Shown here: in pieces, positions 11,680-22,800 of the stretch
How positions within the stretch are numbered: the first letter of the stretch is position 1
Layout of the letters: each line of letters begins with the position of its first letter
Origin: Strix aluco
Lineage: Eukaryota; Chordata; Aves; Strigiformes; Strigidae
Length of the DNA: 64,000 nt
Assembly (NCBI RefSeq): GCF_031877795.1
Contig: NC_133935.1
Location: 48,445,330 to 48,509,329, forward strand
Direction: 5' to 3'
Notes under the pieces: generated by a model
The model's database searches: none
Told to the model about the DNA's origin: nothing
The model's input: only the letters and a program-made list of their open reading frames with translations
Made by a program: the position numbers and the translations under genes

Positions 11680-12350
11680 GGACGTTTGGAGGGATGCTCC
11701 GCGACTTCATCCACACCCCCCGCCCCCAGCAGAGGCAAACGCGCTCCCGCACGGCGGGTGGCTGCGGGGGACCCGGACCCCAAAGGGGCGGCGAAAGGGC
11801 ACCCAGCCCCGCGTGGCGGAGGGGCAGGATTTGCCCTGCGGGACACGCCGCCACCCCCCTCCTCCTTTTGGGAGCGCGGCGCTGCGCGGGTCTCACCTTG
11901 GGGTTGGTGCGGAGCTGCCGCTCGTCCTCATGGAGCAGGGCAGGGGCGGAGGAGCGGGAGGTGCGGACCAGGACCTGCAGACAGGGGTAGCGGGCGGTTC
12001 CGCGGCAGGCGGCCCCGCAGGAGAAGGTGCAGGCGAAGCGCTCCCCCAGCTGCCGTACCGCCAGCACCGTGCAGTTGGCGGAGCCGCCGCCCCCCCGCTC
12101 CTGCAGCGCCGGGCGAAGCCAGCAACAACCCAAACCCAGCAGGGAAAGCAAGCCGGCGGCGATAAGGAGGAAACCCAGCCGCATGCTCTTGTCCTCCGCC
12201 TCCGTGTACTCGTAAGCCGCCCGGCTCCTCGCCATCGCCCGGTTGCCGCTGGCATCCGCCGTCGGGCGGTCGCTGCCATCGGCTAAAGCTCCCGCCGCTC
12301 CCCCCGCCTCCCTCCCCGCCTCCGGGATCCACGGAGGGGAGGGGTGGTGG
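11680..12350. promoter_or_regulatory. CpG-rich island over KCNMB4 exon 1 and promoter
   Basis: Very GC-rich, CpG-dense sequence covers the first exon and about 100 bp upstream of its ATG, as is typical for a vertebrate CpG-island promoter. No TATA box is evident at a suitable distance. The transcription start cannot be placed from sequence alone. A second CpG-rich block lies at 10860-11180, across a TA-rich repeat. Confidence 0.75.
11897..12235 (-). CDS. KCNMB4: KCNMB4 coding exon 1: BK channel subunit beta-4, residues 1-113
   Basis: Encodes 113 residues from an ATG in good context (G at -3, G at +4) to a GTGAGA donor just after the codons for NPK; the exon ends in phase 0. The product is a membrane protein that slows BK gating and gives toxin resistance, mainly in neurons. 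A short cytosolic N-terminus with the family motif [11 protein letters not shown] is followed by transmembrane segment 1 (about residues 20-40, ending CCWL). The start of the extracellular loop follows, with an N-glycosylation sequon NCT at 54-56 and cysteines at 55, 69, 73, 77 and 85 in the family spacing (FxCTFxCGxxCRGTxxYPC). A Gly run at 48-51 and many Ala and Arg residues fit the very GC-rich exon. Compared with human from memory, the second sequon (near residue 90) is absent. The reading frame continues past the donor by chance and should not be taken as coding. Confidence 0.95.
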
Positions 12351-12565
12351 GTGTGCGTGTAACCAGCATGCCAAAAAAAAAAAAAAAAAAAAAATTTAGA
12401 AAAAAAAAATTAGATAAATAAAATGGAAACGTAAACCCGGCTGACCTAATTCAGGCCACTCTGGGGGTGGGACAGCTTGCAACGGGATTATCTGGCCTGG
12501 GAGATTTGCTGTGGGAGGGCTAGTCCGGATTAATACCAGGTACCCTGCAAGGTGCAATATCTAGA
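12236..12565. promoter_or_regulatory. KCNMB4 proximal upstream region
   Basis: The expected 5' UTR and promoter region of KCNMB4: a CpG-rich part to about 12350, then the poly(A) run. Next comes a mixed block, 12430-12560, with two GGATTA motifs (12485-12490, 12527-12532), the core bound by OTX/CRX/PITX homeodomain proteins. Function is inferred from position only. Confidence 0.5.
12373..12394. repeat. Poly(A) run of 22 bases upstream of KCNMB4
   Basis: Uninterrupted A run, followed after TTTAG by a run of nine more A. It lies about 140 bp upstream of the KCNMB4 start codon and reads as poly(T) on the KCNMB4 sense strand. Confidence 0.9.
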
Positions 12566-12636
12566 GGGGGGCGGGCGGGTGGGGGGCCGGAACGCGCCCT
12601 AAAGGCGCGTTCCGGCCCCCCACCCGCCCGCCCCCC
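12566..12636. repeat. Perfect GC-rich inverted repeat, 33-bp arms, 5-nt spacer
   Basis: The left arm 12566-12598 and right arm 12604-12636 are exact reverse complements, separated by CTAAA. The left arm has four G runs with 1-base spacers (G6-C-G3-C-G3-T-G6), then CCGGAACGCGCC. Both strands therefore have an ideal G-quadruplex motif as well as a very stable hairpin. It lies 331 bp upstream of the KCNMB4 start codon. Confidence 0.95.
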
Positions 12637-15600
12637 GCTCACCCACCCCCGGGTAGCAACCCTGCAGCTAAATCCAGAAGAACAAAATCACAGCTTGGGC
12701 TACGCCCCAAGAATAGTTTGTGTTTCCCAATTCTCACTGCTGGCTTGGTTAAGTCCCGGAGAGTCCGTGTGAAGTCACGTTCAGTACCTGCCGTGTGTCA
12801 AAATCTGCGAGGTGTCTATGTACACACGTGGAATCAGACCCAAAATTACAGACATTAAGTATCTGGAAGTAAGGAAGCACCTGGTATTTTCACTTTATTA
12901 ACTGAGAAGGGAAATAATGGGAGTTGGCTAAATGTTATCCTGCCTCAACATGACTTTTCGGGGGTGCAGGGCAAGTGCTCTGCTCTGGCCAGCCCCAAAT
13001 CCAGCATCTGCACAGCAGGGACAGACCCAGCCTCTTTCATCATTATTTGAAGATAATAGGTAAGCAAGATGATAGCTGTCAAAACGTTTTACATAGAAGT
13101 TGATTGCAACAGGAAGGTAGTGACCTTTGAAAGGTCACTCTAAGAAGTGCCCTCTTCAAAGCAGATCTGCAGAAAAGCAGTTGATCAAGAAAATACACTT
13201 ATTTTGCAAACAAAATTTGGTTATTACCCAGCATTTCCCACTGTAGCTACACAACAGAACAAGCTCTTTGGTGCCAAAGTACAGTAAGCAATAGTTATAT
13301 TTTTATTCTGTAGTCTTTATCATAGGCAATTAGGGAGAACAAAATGTGACAGTTTTAGAGCCAATAGCTGAACTTGATGATACAGCAGACAAGGTGGTAC
13401 AGAAATAATAGAAAAATAAATACGGGAAATAGAACTTTCCTCTGGCCACCTTTTTCAATCACTTTCCCACTGCAGAGTGTGACATCAAACTTTTAAAATA
13501 AAGTTGATACGTAGGTTCTCCAAATGGACTATTGAGCAAGGTTTGGCAGGAAGGCTATTAAGAATCCATGCTGTGACATGAATATAAATGGATGCAAATG
13601 TTGTCCTTGGTTGCACCAGTGAGCTACCATGCTGTCCTCAGGCCAGCTGTTCTGCAGTAGCTTTTCCTAATACCAAAGGGTTTCAGAAAAAGTATGCCAG
13701 CTCCAAGCCTGGGATTATTTTATTTTTACTTAAACCTGCAGTAGGTTTTTATACTAGAAACTGAACTCATCTTCGTTAGTCCTTGGCTCTGTTCATCTAT
13801 TCCCATCAGTCAGGCTCTGCTGCCAGCGCTTGTGGTGATGGCAGTCTCTAATGATGGGGCTTGCTGTGTAGAGCTTTCATGTTATAAAAAATAAGTTTTT
13901 AATCGGGGAGATTCGTTGCCACCTGAAGGGAAGTTTTGCCAGCAAAACTGCTCTCCCAGTTTAGATGGGCTGTGACTTCTCATCTTTCTTACCTTCTGAA
14001 CAGCTGGCATTGAGTACTCCGTTCAATTCCCTGCTGTCCCCTGTACATAAAGTGCTGTCAGACAAAAATTAAGGCAACGCCTCACTGGGTGACAGAGTAA
14101 CCTTGAGAGCTAGTCCTCCAGCGTGCATCCAACCCCTACATCATCTGTAGTCGCAGGAGATGCTGAGGCTGTATTTTAACTGGGAACTGTGTTTAACATT
14201 CACCAGGTAATCTCATAGGTTTTGAGGTTCTACACAAATAACTCAGTCAAGACTCAAAGTCTATTTGGATCAGTCGGCAATAAAAAATGGTCATCAATGC
14301 CCAATTTGTAAAAGAGTAAAGCTGGGTGCTAGGAGCCTGCTGTGAAGATTTTAGCTCTGCTGTCATCTGCTGAGGGCAGGGTTTGGGACACTGGCTCCAC
14401 GACCACGGGCTGCATCAGGAGCAGACAGGGCTGAGAAAGCCAACGTACAAAGTTAAATGTCCGTATGAAATTTTCAGCAGCAGGAAAACAGGTTGCTACT
14501 TGCTTTTTCAGGCCCTTCCTCACCCCACGACTGAGGGGCAGGCTTAACTCAGGCCAACCGCCAATCACCCACCTGAAAACAGCTCGTAGGGCTGGTGGCG
14601 AGGATGCCTGCACCTCTGTTGTGTACCTGGAGGCTGGACAGGCCGTGGTGGGGTTCTGTCACCCCATGCCCACAGGGGCCGGCCGATGGCAATGGGCTCA
14701 CATCTCCGCCTTTACTTGCGGAAGTCTAGCAGTGGTCTTCACGGTGTCGATCGTGGAGCTGCCTTGCACTGTCTTCCATGAAAGCACCAGTAATGAAACA
14801 CCTTTTCGAATAGCAAATGTATATATACACAATAACAAAATGCCTTTTTGAAACCAACATTGTGATGCCCACCAGAAAGTAAATTGGCCTTCAAAGGGAG
14901 GGAGATCACAGCCAGCTGGCAGAAACACGCCTAGGGGCAGGGGAGCAACCAATACAGCCCTTTTTTCCAAAACAAGAGCTGCAGAGAAAGATGAAGAGTT
15001 TCAACAGAAATTCATCTATGTCTGCATCAGACAGAGCAGCTCCAGGCTGCCTGCCTTCCCTTCACTCCTCATCAGGGCTGTTTTACAGGTGATACAGGAT
15101 AGTGCGATTGTGAACACTGGCTAATTCACTGGATTGTTTGTTAAACGAGAAGGAGTTCAAAGACATAATTTTGCAGAAAATAATTTTGGCAGCTTCAGCA
15201 GGAAAATTCTGACATATATCTACATCCAATATTGGCATCTTAATACTGACAAGGGAATACAAGATGCAAACGATAAACCAAAGTCCAGGAAAATAATATG
15301 CAAGCTCGGTTAGCACCGCTAATTCTGAAGTGGGTTGAATCAGTAATATTCAAAACTATTGTTCAATGTGCTTTAACATTACTTTCAAAAAAATAAAGTT
15401 TAACTCCAACAGTAAAGTGGTTTTAAGAGGTAAACTTACTGAAGTGATTCAAACCACAGTTTCAAAATAAGTCATCCAGCTGCATTTCCTCTGGCCGTTT
15501 AAATGTACTAGAGGCTTTCAGATTTGTGGAAATGAGAGCACACACACTTATCAGAGAAGAGAAATGAAAACAACTACACCATTTTAATTCTCATACTCTG

Positions 15601-18600
15601 AGTTGCCAATCCAGACTAACTGCTTAGCCCAATCTGCCTTTCAGATTTACCCGAATTCAACTTCTACTAGCATAATTTCTAGGCAGCAGCAAATTTTCAG
15701 GGACATGATGAAAGGGTATAGTATTTGAAAACCAAGCATACTCAGGAATTTTGCTTTGTTTTGCTGCAATTGTTACATTTAGGTTCTTAAATCAAAAGCA
15801 CTACTTAACTACCTCATGCTTAGGATGACAACTGTGTATTTAGACGCCGCTCGAGCGTGACAGATCACGATCGAATTTTCTTTTTTGTTTCAGTCAACAT
15901 CCAACCACGGAAGTACTTTCAATCAGAAGTTACAGGGAACTAATTTAAAAAAAAAAAATTAAAACGTGTTCCTTCTAGGTGACAAATATCTTTAAACCAA
16001 AGTTATTTAGAAACTGAACACTCTCCTTCAATAGCCACAACCACCTACGAGCCCCTGGGACCTCTACGCCTTCCAGCACTGCTTAGGTCACGCCAAAGAT
16101 AGTTTCAGGTCTCTACAGTCAACAGAAGAGTCCTTTAGCACTCTGCAAACAATTCTGCATCTGACTACAACACACATATTCTTATTTTGGATACATTCTC
16201 AGTATTTATGGAAACTGTAAAATGGAAAAAGTACAAAAAATACTGGCTCAGGGATAGAGAGGATTTCAGACATGACACGCAACAAAGTGATATGATTATA
16301 CATCTTTGTACCATCTAGATTTCGCATCTGTGAAAGAGCAGCGTGGTCAGTCATGAATCCTGACACACATGCAGCTGACGCTTTAACAGAGGTCATAGTC
16401 ACATGCTAAATAGTTTTACCCATGTGAGTATCTGCAGGCTTCCCTGGATTACTTGGGTCTTCAATTAGATTAATCGAGGCTGTGACTGTTCTCACATGCG
16501 TAAGTATTTGTGGCACCAGATACTAAGGGCAGAGGAGATTGAGTCGGGAGTGGTTTTTTGTTTGTTTGTTTTTAAACACCCAGGTGGAGTGTTCTTACCT
16601 TCTTCCTCCATGACACCCTAGTATCCTCCATTTTCCCACAAGCAGGGTGGTTTGAGTAGTAACTTAAAATAACAACTGCAAATGTTTTCTGCAATACTAG
16701 GGATAATCAAGTAGGTGAAACCCATTTTAACTCTGAAAATTTAGGCTAGTGGATTTCCAGAGAAACTGGAGCTAACTACTCAATAAAGATTTATAAACAA
16801 TATGCAATAAGAAGTGATGAATATGAGTGTGTTAAACAGGCCAGAAACAGGAATACTTACACTTGTTTCCAACACTGGGTTTACTGCTCAGAACTTCCCT
16901 TGCACATTGTTGTATAACGCTGTAACTATGGAGAAAAAAACCTCACCTCAAATAAGTGTATTTTTAAAATAGCATTCTATTCTCTGCCCTTATTCACAGT
17001 GTTAGTGGAATGTACAAACATATTAAAATAAGCCTCAGACCTCAACTGTCACTGTTAAAAATCTCAGTTGCCAATTTGCCAAGGGCTGAGGTTTTCTTCC
17101 TTTCAGAAAAAAAGGCAGCATGGGGTTTCCTTTTTTCAAATTTTTAAATTAATATAGTCTCAGCCAAGAGTGTTTCCAATTTTACACCTGGTTTTCTGTT
17201 TAAGCCTGTTTCTCCTGCTTCAACCCAGAGTGCAACATGAAATTAAGTCACAAATTTTCAAGTCTCCATCTATGCTTATTTAATCAAAAAATGAGAGCCA
17301 GACAAGTTATTCCCCTTGGAAGGAGCAAAGCACCAGTTCCTTGCTCAGAGGTGAGAAGTTTGCTAAAATCAAGCATCTCGCACTTTTGAAGTATCATGCA
17401 GTTGATTACAACTGTATCAAAGTAACTTTCTGGAGAACTTGAGTTCCCAATTTCAGCTTAATTGTTTTTTAAGTACCATAAGTATTTAGTAGTATAAGCT
17501 ACCATTTGTAATGTAACTTGCTCTTTTTACCATACCTGTTATTCATTTCCACGAGATTGGCTATACAGATGAAAAATGACATTAAAAAACCCAAGCCCAT
17601 GTAGTAAGAAATAATCACATTTGATTTGAAGATGTAAACATCGTTTCAGGAATCCTTAAAAAAAAAAAAAAAAAAAGCAAAGATCACAGCAGACCTCTGA
17701 CAGTAGAAAATGTAACATTAATTGTGGAGTAAGATGGTTTTGGAAAATTGTCGTTTTTAAAATTTATAAATTTGTTCTAATAGTCAAATATGTTTGTATC
17801 TGCTCTGATTTGAGAAAAAGCCACTTTTTCACCAGTGTTAGCCATCATCTGGATTATAACCACCCTCTTCTTTCAAGTTGAGAAAGCGGTTTGCTTTAAT
17901 AATAAAAAAATATAATCAATAGGCTTATATTTTATGTCTATCATCTTAAAATAGATATAAAAAAGTGTAAAATTTAAAATTGCTATACACCTGACAGAAC
18001 CACAGGAATGCCATTAGTGGTCCATTTTCCAAGCATAATTCAATACATGCCAACAAGCTGGTTTTGCACTACATAGAAAAACAGGTCAAAACTTAAACCA
18101 CCACCATTCACTGACATGCATTATATGTGTTTTGCTGTCTTTTCTTGCTTTGGTAATTGCAGGTATTTTGAAATGTTTTCATCACCAGAAGCAACTCGGT
18201 GAGAAGGGGCAGTCACATCAAGAAAAAGGAAACTATCCAAAATGGTTCAGGGTTTTTTTCCTCTGCTCTAAAGAACAGTTACCATTTTCAGAACCAGTGT
18301 ATATTCACATTTGTTTGCATCTGGAAGTTCAAGCAGTAGTGATCACCAAATGAAATGCATATCTGTTTTAAGTGGGAAAATACCAACCTGGAACTATGCT
18401 ATGATCAGTTTTAAACCCAGCCTCTTCCAAGTGTTCCTTCTGTGATGAACTCTTGAAGCATCTTTGTATCACTCGAAATGTTACCCACCCGCCTTTCTAA
18501 AAGTGATTTGCTATTTCCTATTATAGAGAGGGGATCTGAAACCAAGGTTAAGCAAACCTTTTGGCTGTGGAAAAGAATATAAAACTCTCTCATAAATTTA

Positions 18601-18734
18601 CTTGTCAGCAGCAAAAAGACTCTTCAAGTGTCTTAACCACTGTACAGCTCGATAGTTTTAATACTTCAACTTTTTCCATTTTTCATTGTTGAAGAAATAA
18701 TTTCACAATCTCAAATCAAAGTCAACACTGCAGT
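12637..18734. other. Intergenic region between KCNMB4 and CNOT2: nothing recognised
   Basis: About 6 kb of moderately AT-rich sequence. It holds a run of 19 A at 17658-17676, an A12 run near 15947-15958, and a small CpG cluster at 15843-15876. Open frames reach 128 codons (14465-14851) but have no known domain, and another frame overlaps them on the opposite strand. No exon, RNA gene or transposon was recognised. Confidence 0.55.
17658..17676. repeat. Poly(A) run, 19 bases
   Basis: Uninterrupted A run in the intergenic region. No retroposed sequence was recognised before it. Confidence 0.9.
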
Positions 18735-18751
18735 GAGGAGAGCTTTTCTAC

Positions 18752-18757
18752 TTTATT
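18752..18757 (-). terminator. CNOT2: Probable distal polyadenylation signal of CNOT2
   Basis: AATAAA on the minus strand about 1.04 kb after the stop codon; cleavage would fall near 18725-18737. Chosen over three closer AATAAA signals on UTR length only. Confidence 0.5.
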
Positions 18758-19073
18758 ACAAAGAGAAGAAGCCTTTATGTGGTCAGAAAATACAAGATTG
18801 ATCTTTTTTTTTTTTTCTCTTCCTATGAAACGCTGCTGTTCAAACAGCCAGAGTGAATTGTCTCAGTTCACTTCTTTAAGTCCCATCACATTCACTTGGG
18901 TATGGATGTCCTTGGCTGCTGAAAATCTGGCCCTTTAGTGCACAGGGCGACAAAGTAGTCCCCTGACCAGCAGTTCCAGAATGTCCCGTTTTCATATATT
19001 GCATCCATGCACACCTCCTAAAAATGAGGTACAGCAGGGCAAACATTTTCCAAAATAGATGTCATATATATAA

Positions 19074-19081
19074 TATATACA
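19074..19081 (-). promoter_or_regulatory. Pumilio response element in the CNOT2 3' UTR
   Basis: TGTATATA on the minus strand exactly matches the Pumilio consensus UGUANAUA. It lies about 710 nt after the stop and downstream of the 19400 polyadenylation signal, so it is present only in transcripts using the more distal sites. Confidence 0.5.
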
Positions 19082-19789
19082 CATTCGTACATACATACCT
19101 TTATTCATGTGATGTCCAAAAATTTAAAAAAAATGTACACATTTATTACAAAATCGTAACAAAGACTGGACAGTGTTTTGCTCATTCTGGAAAGATGAAG
19201 CTCAGTAATACACAACTCTGGAAACTAACCAGAGACTGTGGCAATATCTTTCTTCTAAACAGTCAGATATTCTTGCATTAAGCTTGGCGAAAACTGCCTT
19301 TCAAAAACAGAAGGGGAAGTAAAATGAAGGAAGCAAACCTTGCTCATCTTTCCAAATGAAATACGAGAAGGATCTTCACATAAAAATGCACAAACATTTT
19401 TTATTACCAATAGTGCTACAATGAACAATGCAAATTTTGTTGTCTAATTTTTTGTCTTTTTTCTTTTTTTTTGTTTTTACATTTTGGAAAACTAAGTGGT
19501 AAACTTTTGTCAGTGTACTCGCTTGTCTTTACAGACCCAAGCTTGTCTGCTGGCAAAAAACAAAACAAAAACAAAAATTCAGACCCTGCTCAAACTAAAG
19601 AAAAACAATTACAAATTTAGTTGTTGGGCAGCACATAATTAGTAAGGCAGGACCTCAAGTGGTGACCCTTCGCATGAGCCAATTGCCAGATCCTCAAGGA
19701 ATTAAAACCAGGATGCCTGAGCCACATCAGTTCTGCAGTTATGTTGAGTATTGTGCTGAGACAGCCATACCCCAAGAAAAGGGAAGTCT

Positions 19790-19876
19790 TTAGAAGGCTT
19801 GCTGAGCAGGGTTGTAGTTGAAGGTTGATGGCAGATGAGGCCTTTCTTCTAATTTGTCATATTCCAGATGGAACTC
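19790..19876 (-). CDS. CNOT2: CNOT2 terminal coding exon, residues 513-540 and stop
   Basis: 28 codons (EFHLEYDKLEERPHLPSTFN then YNPAQQAF) followed by TAA at 19790-19792. The acceptor is TTGTAG after a 14-base T tract. The end of the NOT box and the usual C-terminus of vertebrate CNOT2. Confidence 0.97.
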   Translation of the reverse strand, partial: EFHLEYDKLEERPHLPSTFNYNPAQQAF

Positions 19877-22800
19877 CTACAATTAAAAAAAAAAAAAAGA
19901 CAAAACCAAATAAAACAACGTATCATTTAGCTGTCGAGACCTGGTCTTTCTAGAAGAGCACAAATACAGAAGGGATCAATCTTAAGAAATCAGTTACACA
20001 TGATTTCACTACCTTGGACTCTATATTTTAAGTAGAAAAAAGTCCTAAGCCATTATACCTGCAACATGTAGGCTCTCCTTTTTAATGCTTCATTACTCTC
20101 AGAACCTTAGTTATGACCTCAAACAATTTTATATACACACACACACAAAACACAAATACACAATCACAGCATGAGCTGAATTATGAGTAAAAGCTTCTGT
20201 CTTTCAACATGTCAGATGTACAGAGACTTATTTTGGACAACCTGAAATTTGGGGATATTTTTCAGATCCTTTCAGCAGTTTAACTGTGTCTCATCCCCAT
20301 TTTATCTTCACTCAAGAAACAGTAAGCAGAAGTTTCAGAACTGTTCTTTAGGGGTACCTTCTTGGTAATTCAAAACAGCTACCTTGGACATGCAGAGTAA
20401 TTTATTTTGCCTAACTCAGTGGAGAACCTCAGCAGATCATCATCTGTATCTGCAGAGCAAACTTACCCCACTATTTTTACATACAGATGAAAACACTAAC
20501 AGTAGTGAATTGCTTATTTTAGAACACTCCCTGAAGTGATTAAATAGTATACTATTTCAGTTTTTACAGGTAGACAAACTAAACTAAAGATCAAGTCAAT
20601 GAAAGACTAAAAAAATCTAGGAAATTGAACTCTCAGACCTCACTCCTTTAAGGCAAAACAAGGTCCATCTAGCACAGAAAGAACATTCAGCATGGTAAGG
20701 AAACAAAGTAGGGGAAAATGCTAAGCATTCAGTAAGTCTGTATTCCCCAGAAAATACTGTCCCTAAACCTGGAAAATCCTAGCAAAACCTATGAGAGGTC
20801 ACAGCATCTGCACTGAAGTGCTGCACATCTGCTTCATTTATGGTTCCCTGTTCTCTACTCCAACCAAGGGTTTTTTTGGTTAGGTTTTCTTTTATTTTGG
20901 TGGTGGGTTGGTTTGTTTGGGCTTTTTTAGGTTGTATATACAAGTCAATTGCTTTTGGCATTCCTAATTAACACTGCATGCCAGCTGGTGCATGTTCTCT
21001 TTTTGTGCAGATACATACACGTGCTGATACTGAAGAGATGCACGCTCCCGCCCTTTGTCAGAAACAATATCAAGGTGTACAAATCTATGTAGGTGTTTTG
21101 GTGTCAAAGGCTGGTTCAGGCTAGGTGGATCTTCAGTAATTCTGAAGTCATTTTATAACAGAAAAAACACCACTCAAACTTCTTTCCCGTTCATGGCTTT
21201 CAAAGTCTCTATTTTGCACATAAACACAGAAGGGCCTGCAGATTACTGTCAATCTACCATCAGCTTCAATCAGTTACCTGAACCTCCACACGCTCTGAAA
21301 TGCCTTCAAAATCACCCATGGAAAATGGCTACTTAAACCAGTAGGATAGTATCAGTAGTCTAAAAAGGGCTTTCCAAACTTAAGGTGGTTGCATGCCTCT
21401 ACTAGCAGTAGTAGCTATGAGCAAGGTGTGTGTCAAAGAAACGCTCAGTAGCTTGAGCAGTCCTTTGTGTGCCACGAACTGGAAGCTCCTCATTTAGAAG
21501 GAGGAATATGACCCTACCAAATTTTCTTTAGAAGAATGTGAGTTCATACTTCAAACTACCATTGTTTTTTAAGATAAACAGGGTTAAAACAGCCTTTTTG
21601 ATTTGCATCCCAGTGTCAGCAATGCTTAAGTCCAATATCCAGTAGTGTATAAGAACAGCTCAAGTTGTATCTGACAATACAAAAAAAGAACTCATTGACC
21701 AAGTATTTTTGAAAACTAAAAGGCAATTATTTATTACATATAGAAAAATACTTGTATTACAGGTATACTTCATGTTTTCGCTTTTGATTCAAGGGGCCAC
21801 TGTGGTTTAGGATGTGAACAGTAGCACTGATACTTCTTAATATAAACAGATACAAATAAAATGTAAAAGAAATGCCATTTATCCATTGACAAACATCTGT
21901 TAAATTGTTTTATTTTCCACATGGAAGTAATTATTGAAAATTATCTCTTATTAACCAAGAATAATGAATACTAAATGTGTGCGGAAGCTTACAGCACAGG
22001 TATGACACTAAATAATTTGTTCTATGCAAAGAAATCAATCACTTCTCATGTCATCCTGAAAACTTGTTGTGATGGTAAAGTTACTTCAGCCTGCACATGT
22101 ACAAACAATAATACGTAAGAACACTAAAGATATAAGAGGATTGCTTAAGATGATCCATAGCATTAAAAGAGTGAAACAGAACAAAAATTTAGCAGAATAG
22201 GCAGTGTCCTGAGGACAAAATATTCTGAACTGTGTAAATCTGTAAGTCCATCAAAGGAGATGGTAGAAATTCCATGGTTAGCTCAAAAATTCCAAATGGG
22301 CCCAAAAAAGCAGCATTTATACTGACTTAAAGATGGATGCAAAGACTCAAATTTAAATTAAGGGCTGAATTAAAATGCTATGGTACATCTCTATTAGAAG
22401 AACAAATTTAACTTTCTAGCAATAATAGAAGTATTTCAATTAATATTGATCTTAAAAGGATAAGCAGTCACTTAATATAGGCAACAACCCTCACAAGCAA
22501 ATAAACACTTGAAAATTTAACCTTCTCTCCCATAAAGAATTCCATGTTTTATAACTGCAAAATCAAAGTAAAAGGGTTTTATAATCTCATTCCTTAAAGG
22601 GGATTAATTCCTTTTTCAAAGGAGACATTTACGTTCACTTCAGACAATTTAAATCAGGATTTCATTAAATGTACAATTGTAGAAAGCATTTCTGGTGTCA
22701 TATCCACTTCCCTTCCTCTCTCATGTCTCCTGAACAGCAGCAAACTATATAGCCAAATCCTCAGTGAAAAATCAAAGTGTCTTTAACCATACTGTACTTT

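Larger units (their letters stand above)
1..12235 (-). other. KCNMB4: KCNMB4 gene, 5' part (exon 1 and part of intron 1)
   Basis: This is the minus-strand gene for the beta-4 auxiliary subunit of the large-conductance calcium- and voltage-activated potassium (BK) channel. Only coding exon 1 (11897-12235) is visible. Everything from 11896 down to base 1 reads as intron 1. The rest of the extracellular loop and the second membrane segment are encoded by later exons. I looked for them on the minus strand by their expected residues (a CSYIPPC-like start and an NWQQYW-like motif) and did not find them, so they should lie left of the window. CNOT2 lies directly upstream in the same orientation, the arrangement known in human. 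The true transcription start is not determined here. Confidence 0.9.
18735..19789 (-). other. CNOT2: Predicted 3' UTR of CNOT2
   Basis: Non-coding sequence after the stop, with several AATAAA signals on the minus strand (+ strand TTTATT at 19400-19405, 19142-19147, 19100-19105 and 18752-18757). The last gives a 3' UTR of about 1.05 kb, close to the roughly 0.9 kb I recall for human, so I use it for the end. Alternative shorter ends are possible. Confidence 0.6.

Noticed and set aside
1..11896. KCNMB4 exons 2 and 3 inside the window
   Set aside because: No minus-strand stretch encodes the expected conserved residues, so the interval reads as intron.
11661..12374. Several 109-159-codon frames overlapping KCNMB4 exon 1
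   Set aside because: They are shadows of the GC-rich exon and island; only the frame starting at 12235 has the KCNMB4 sequence.
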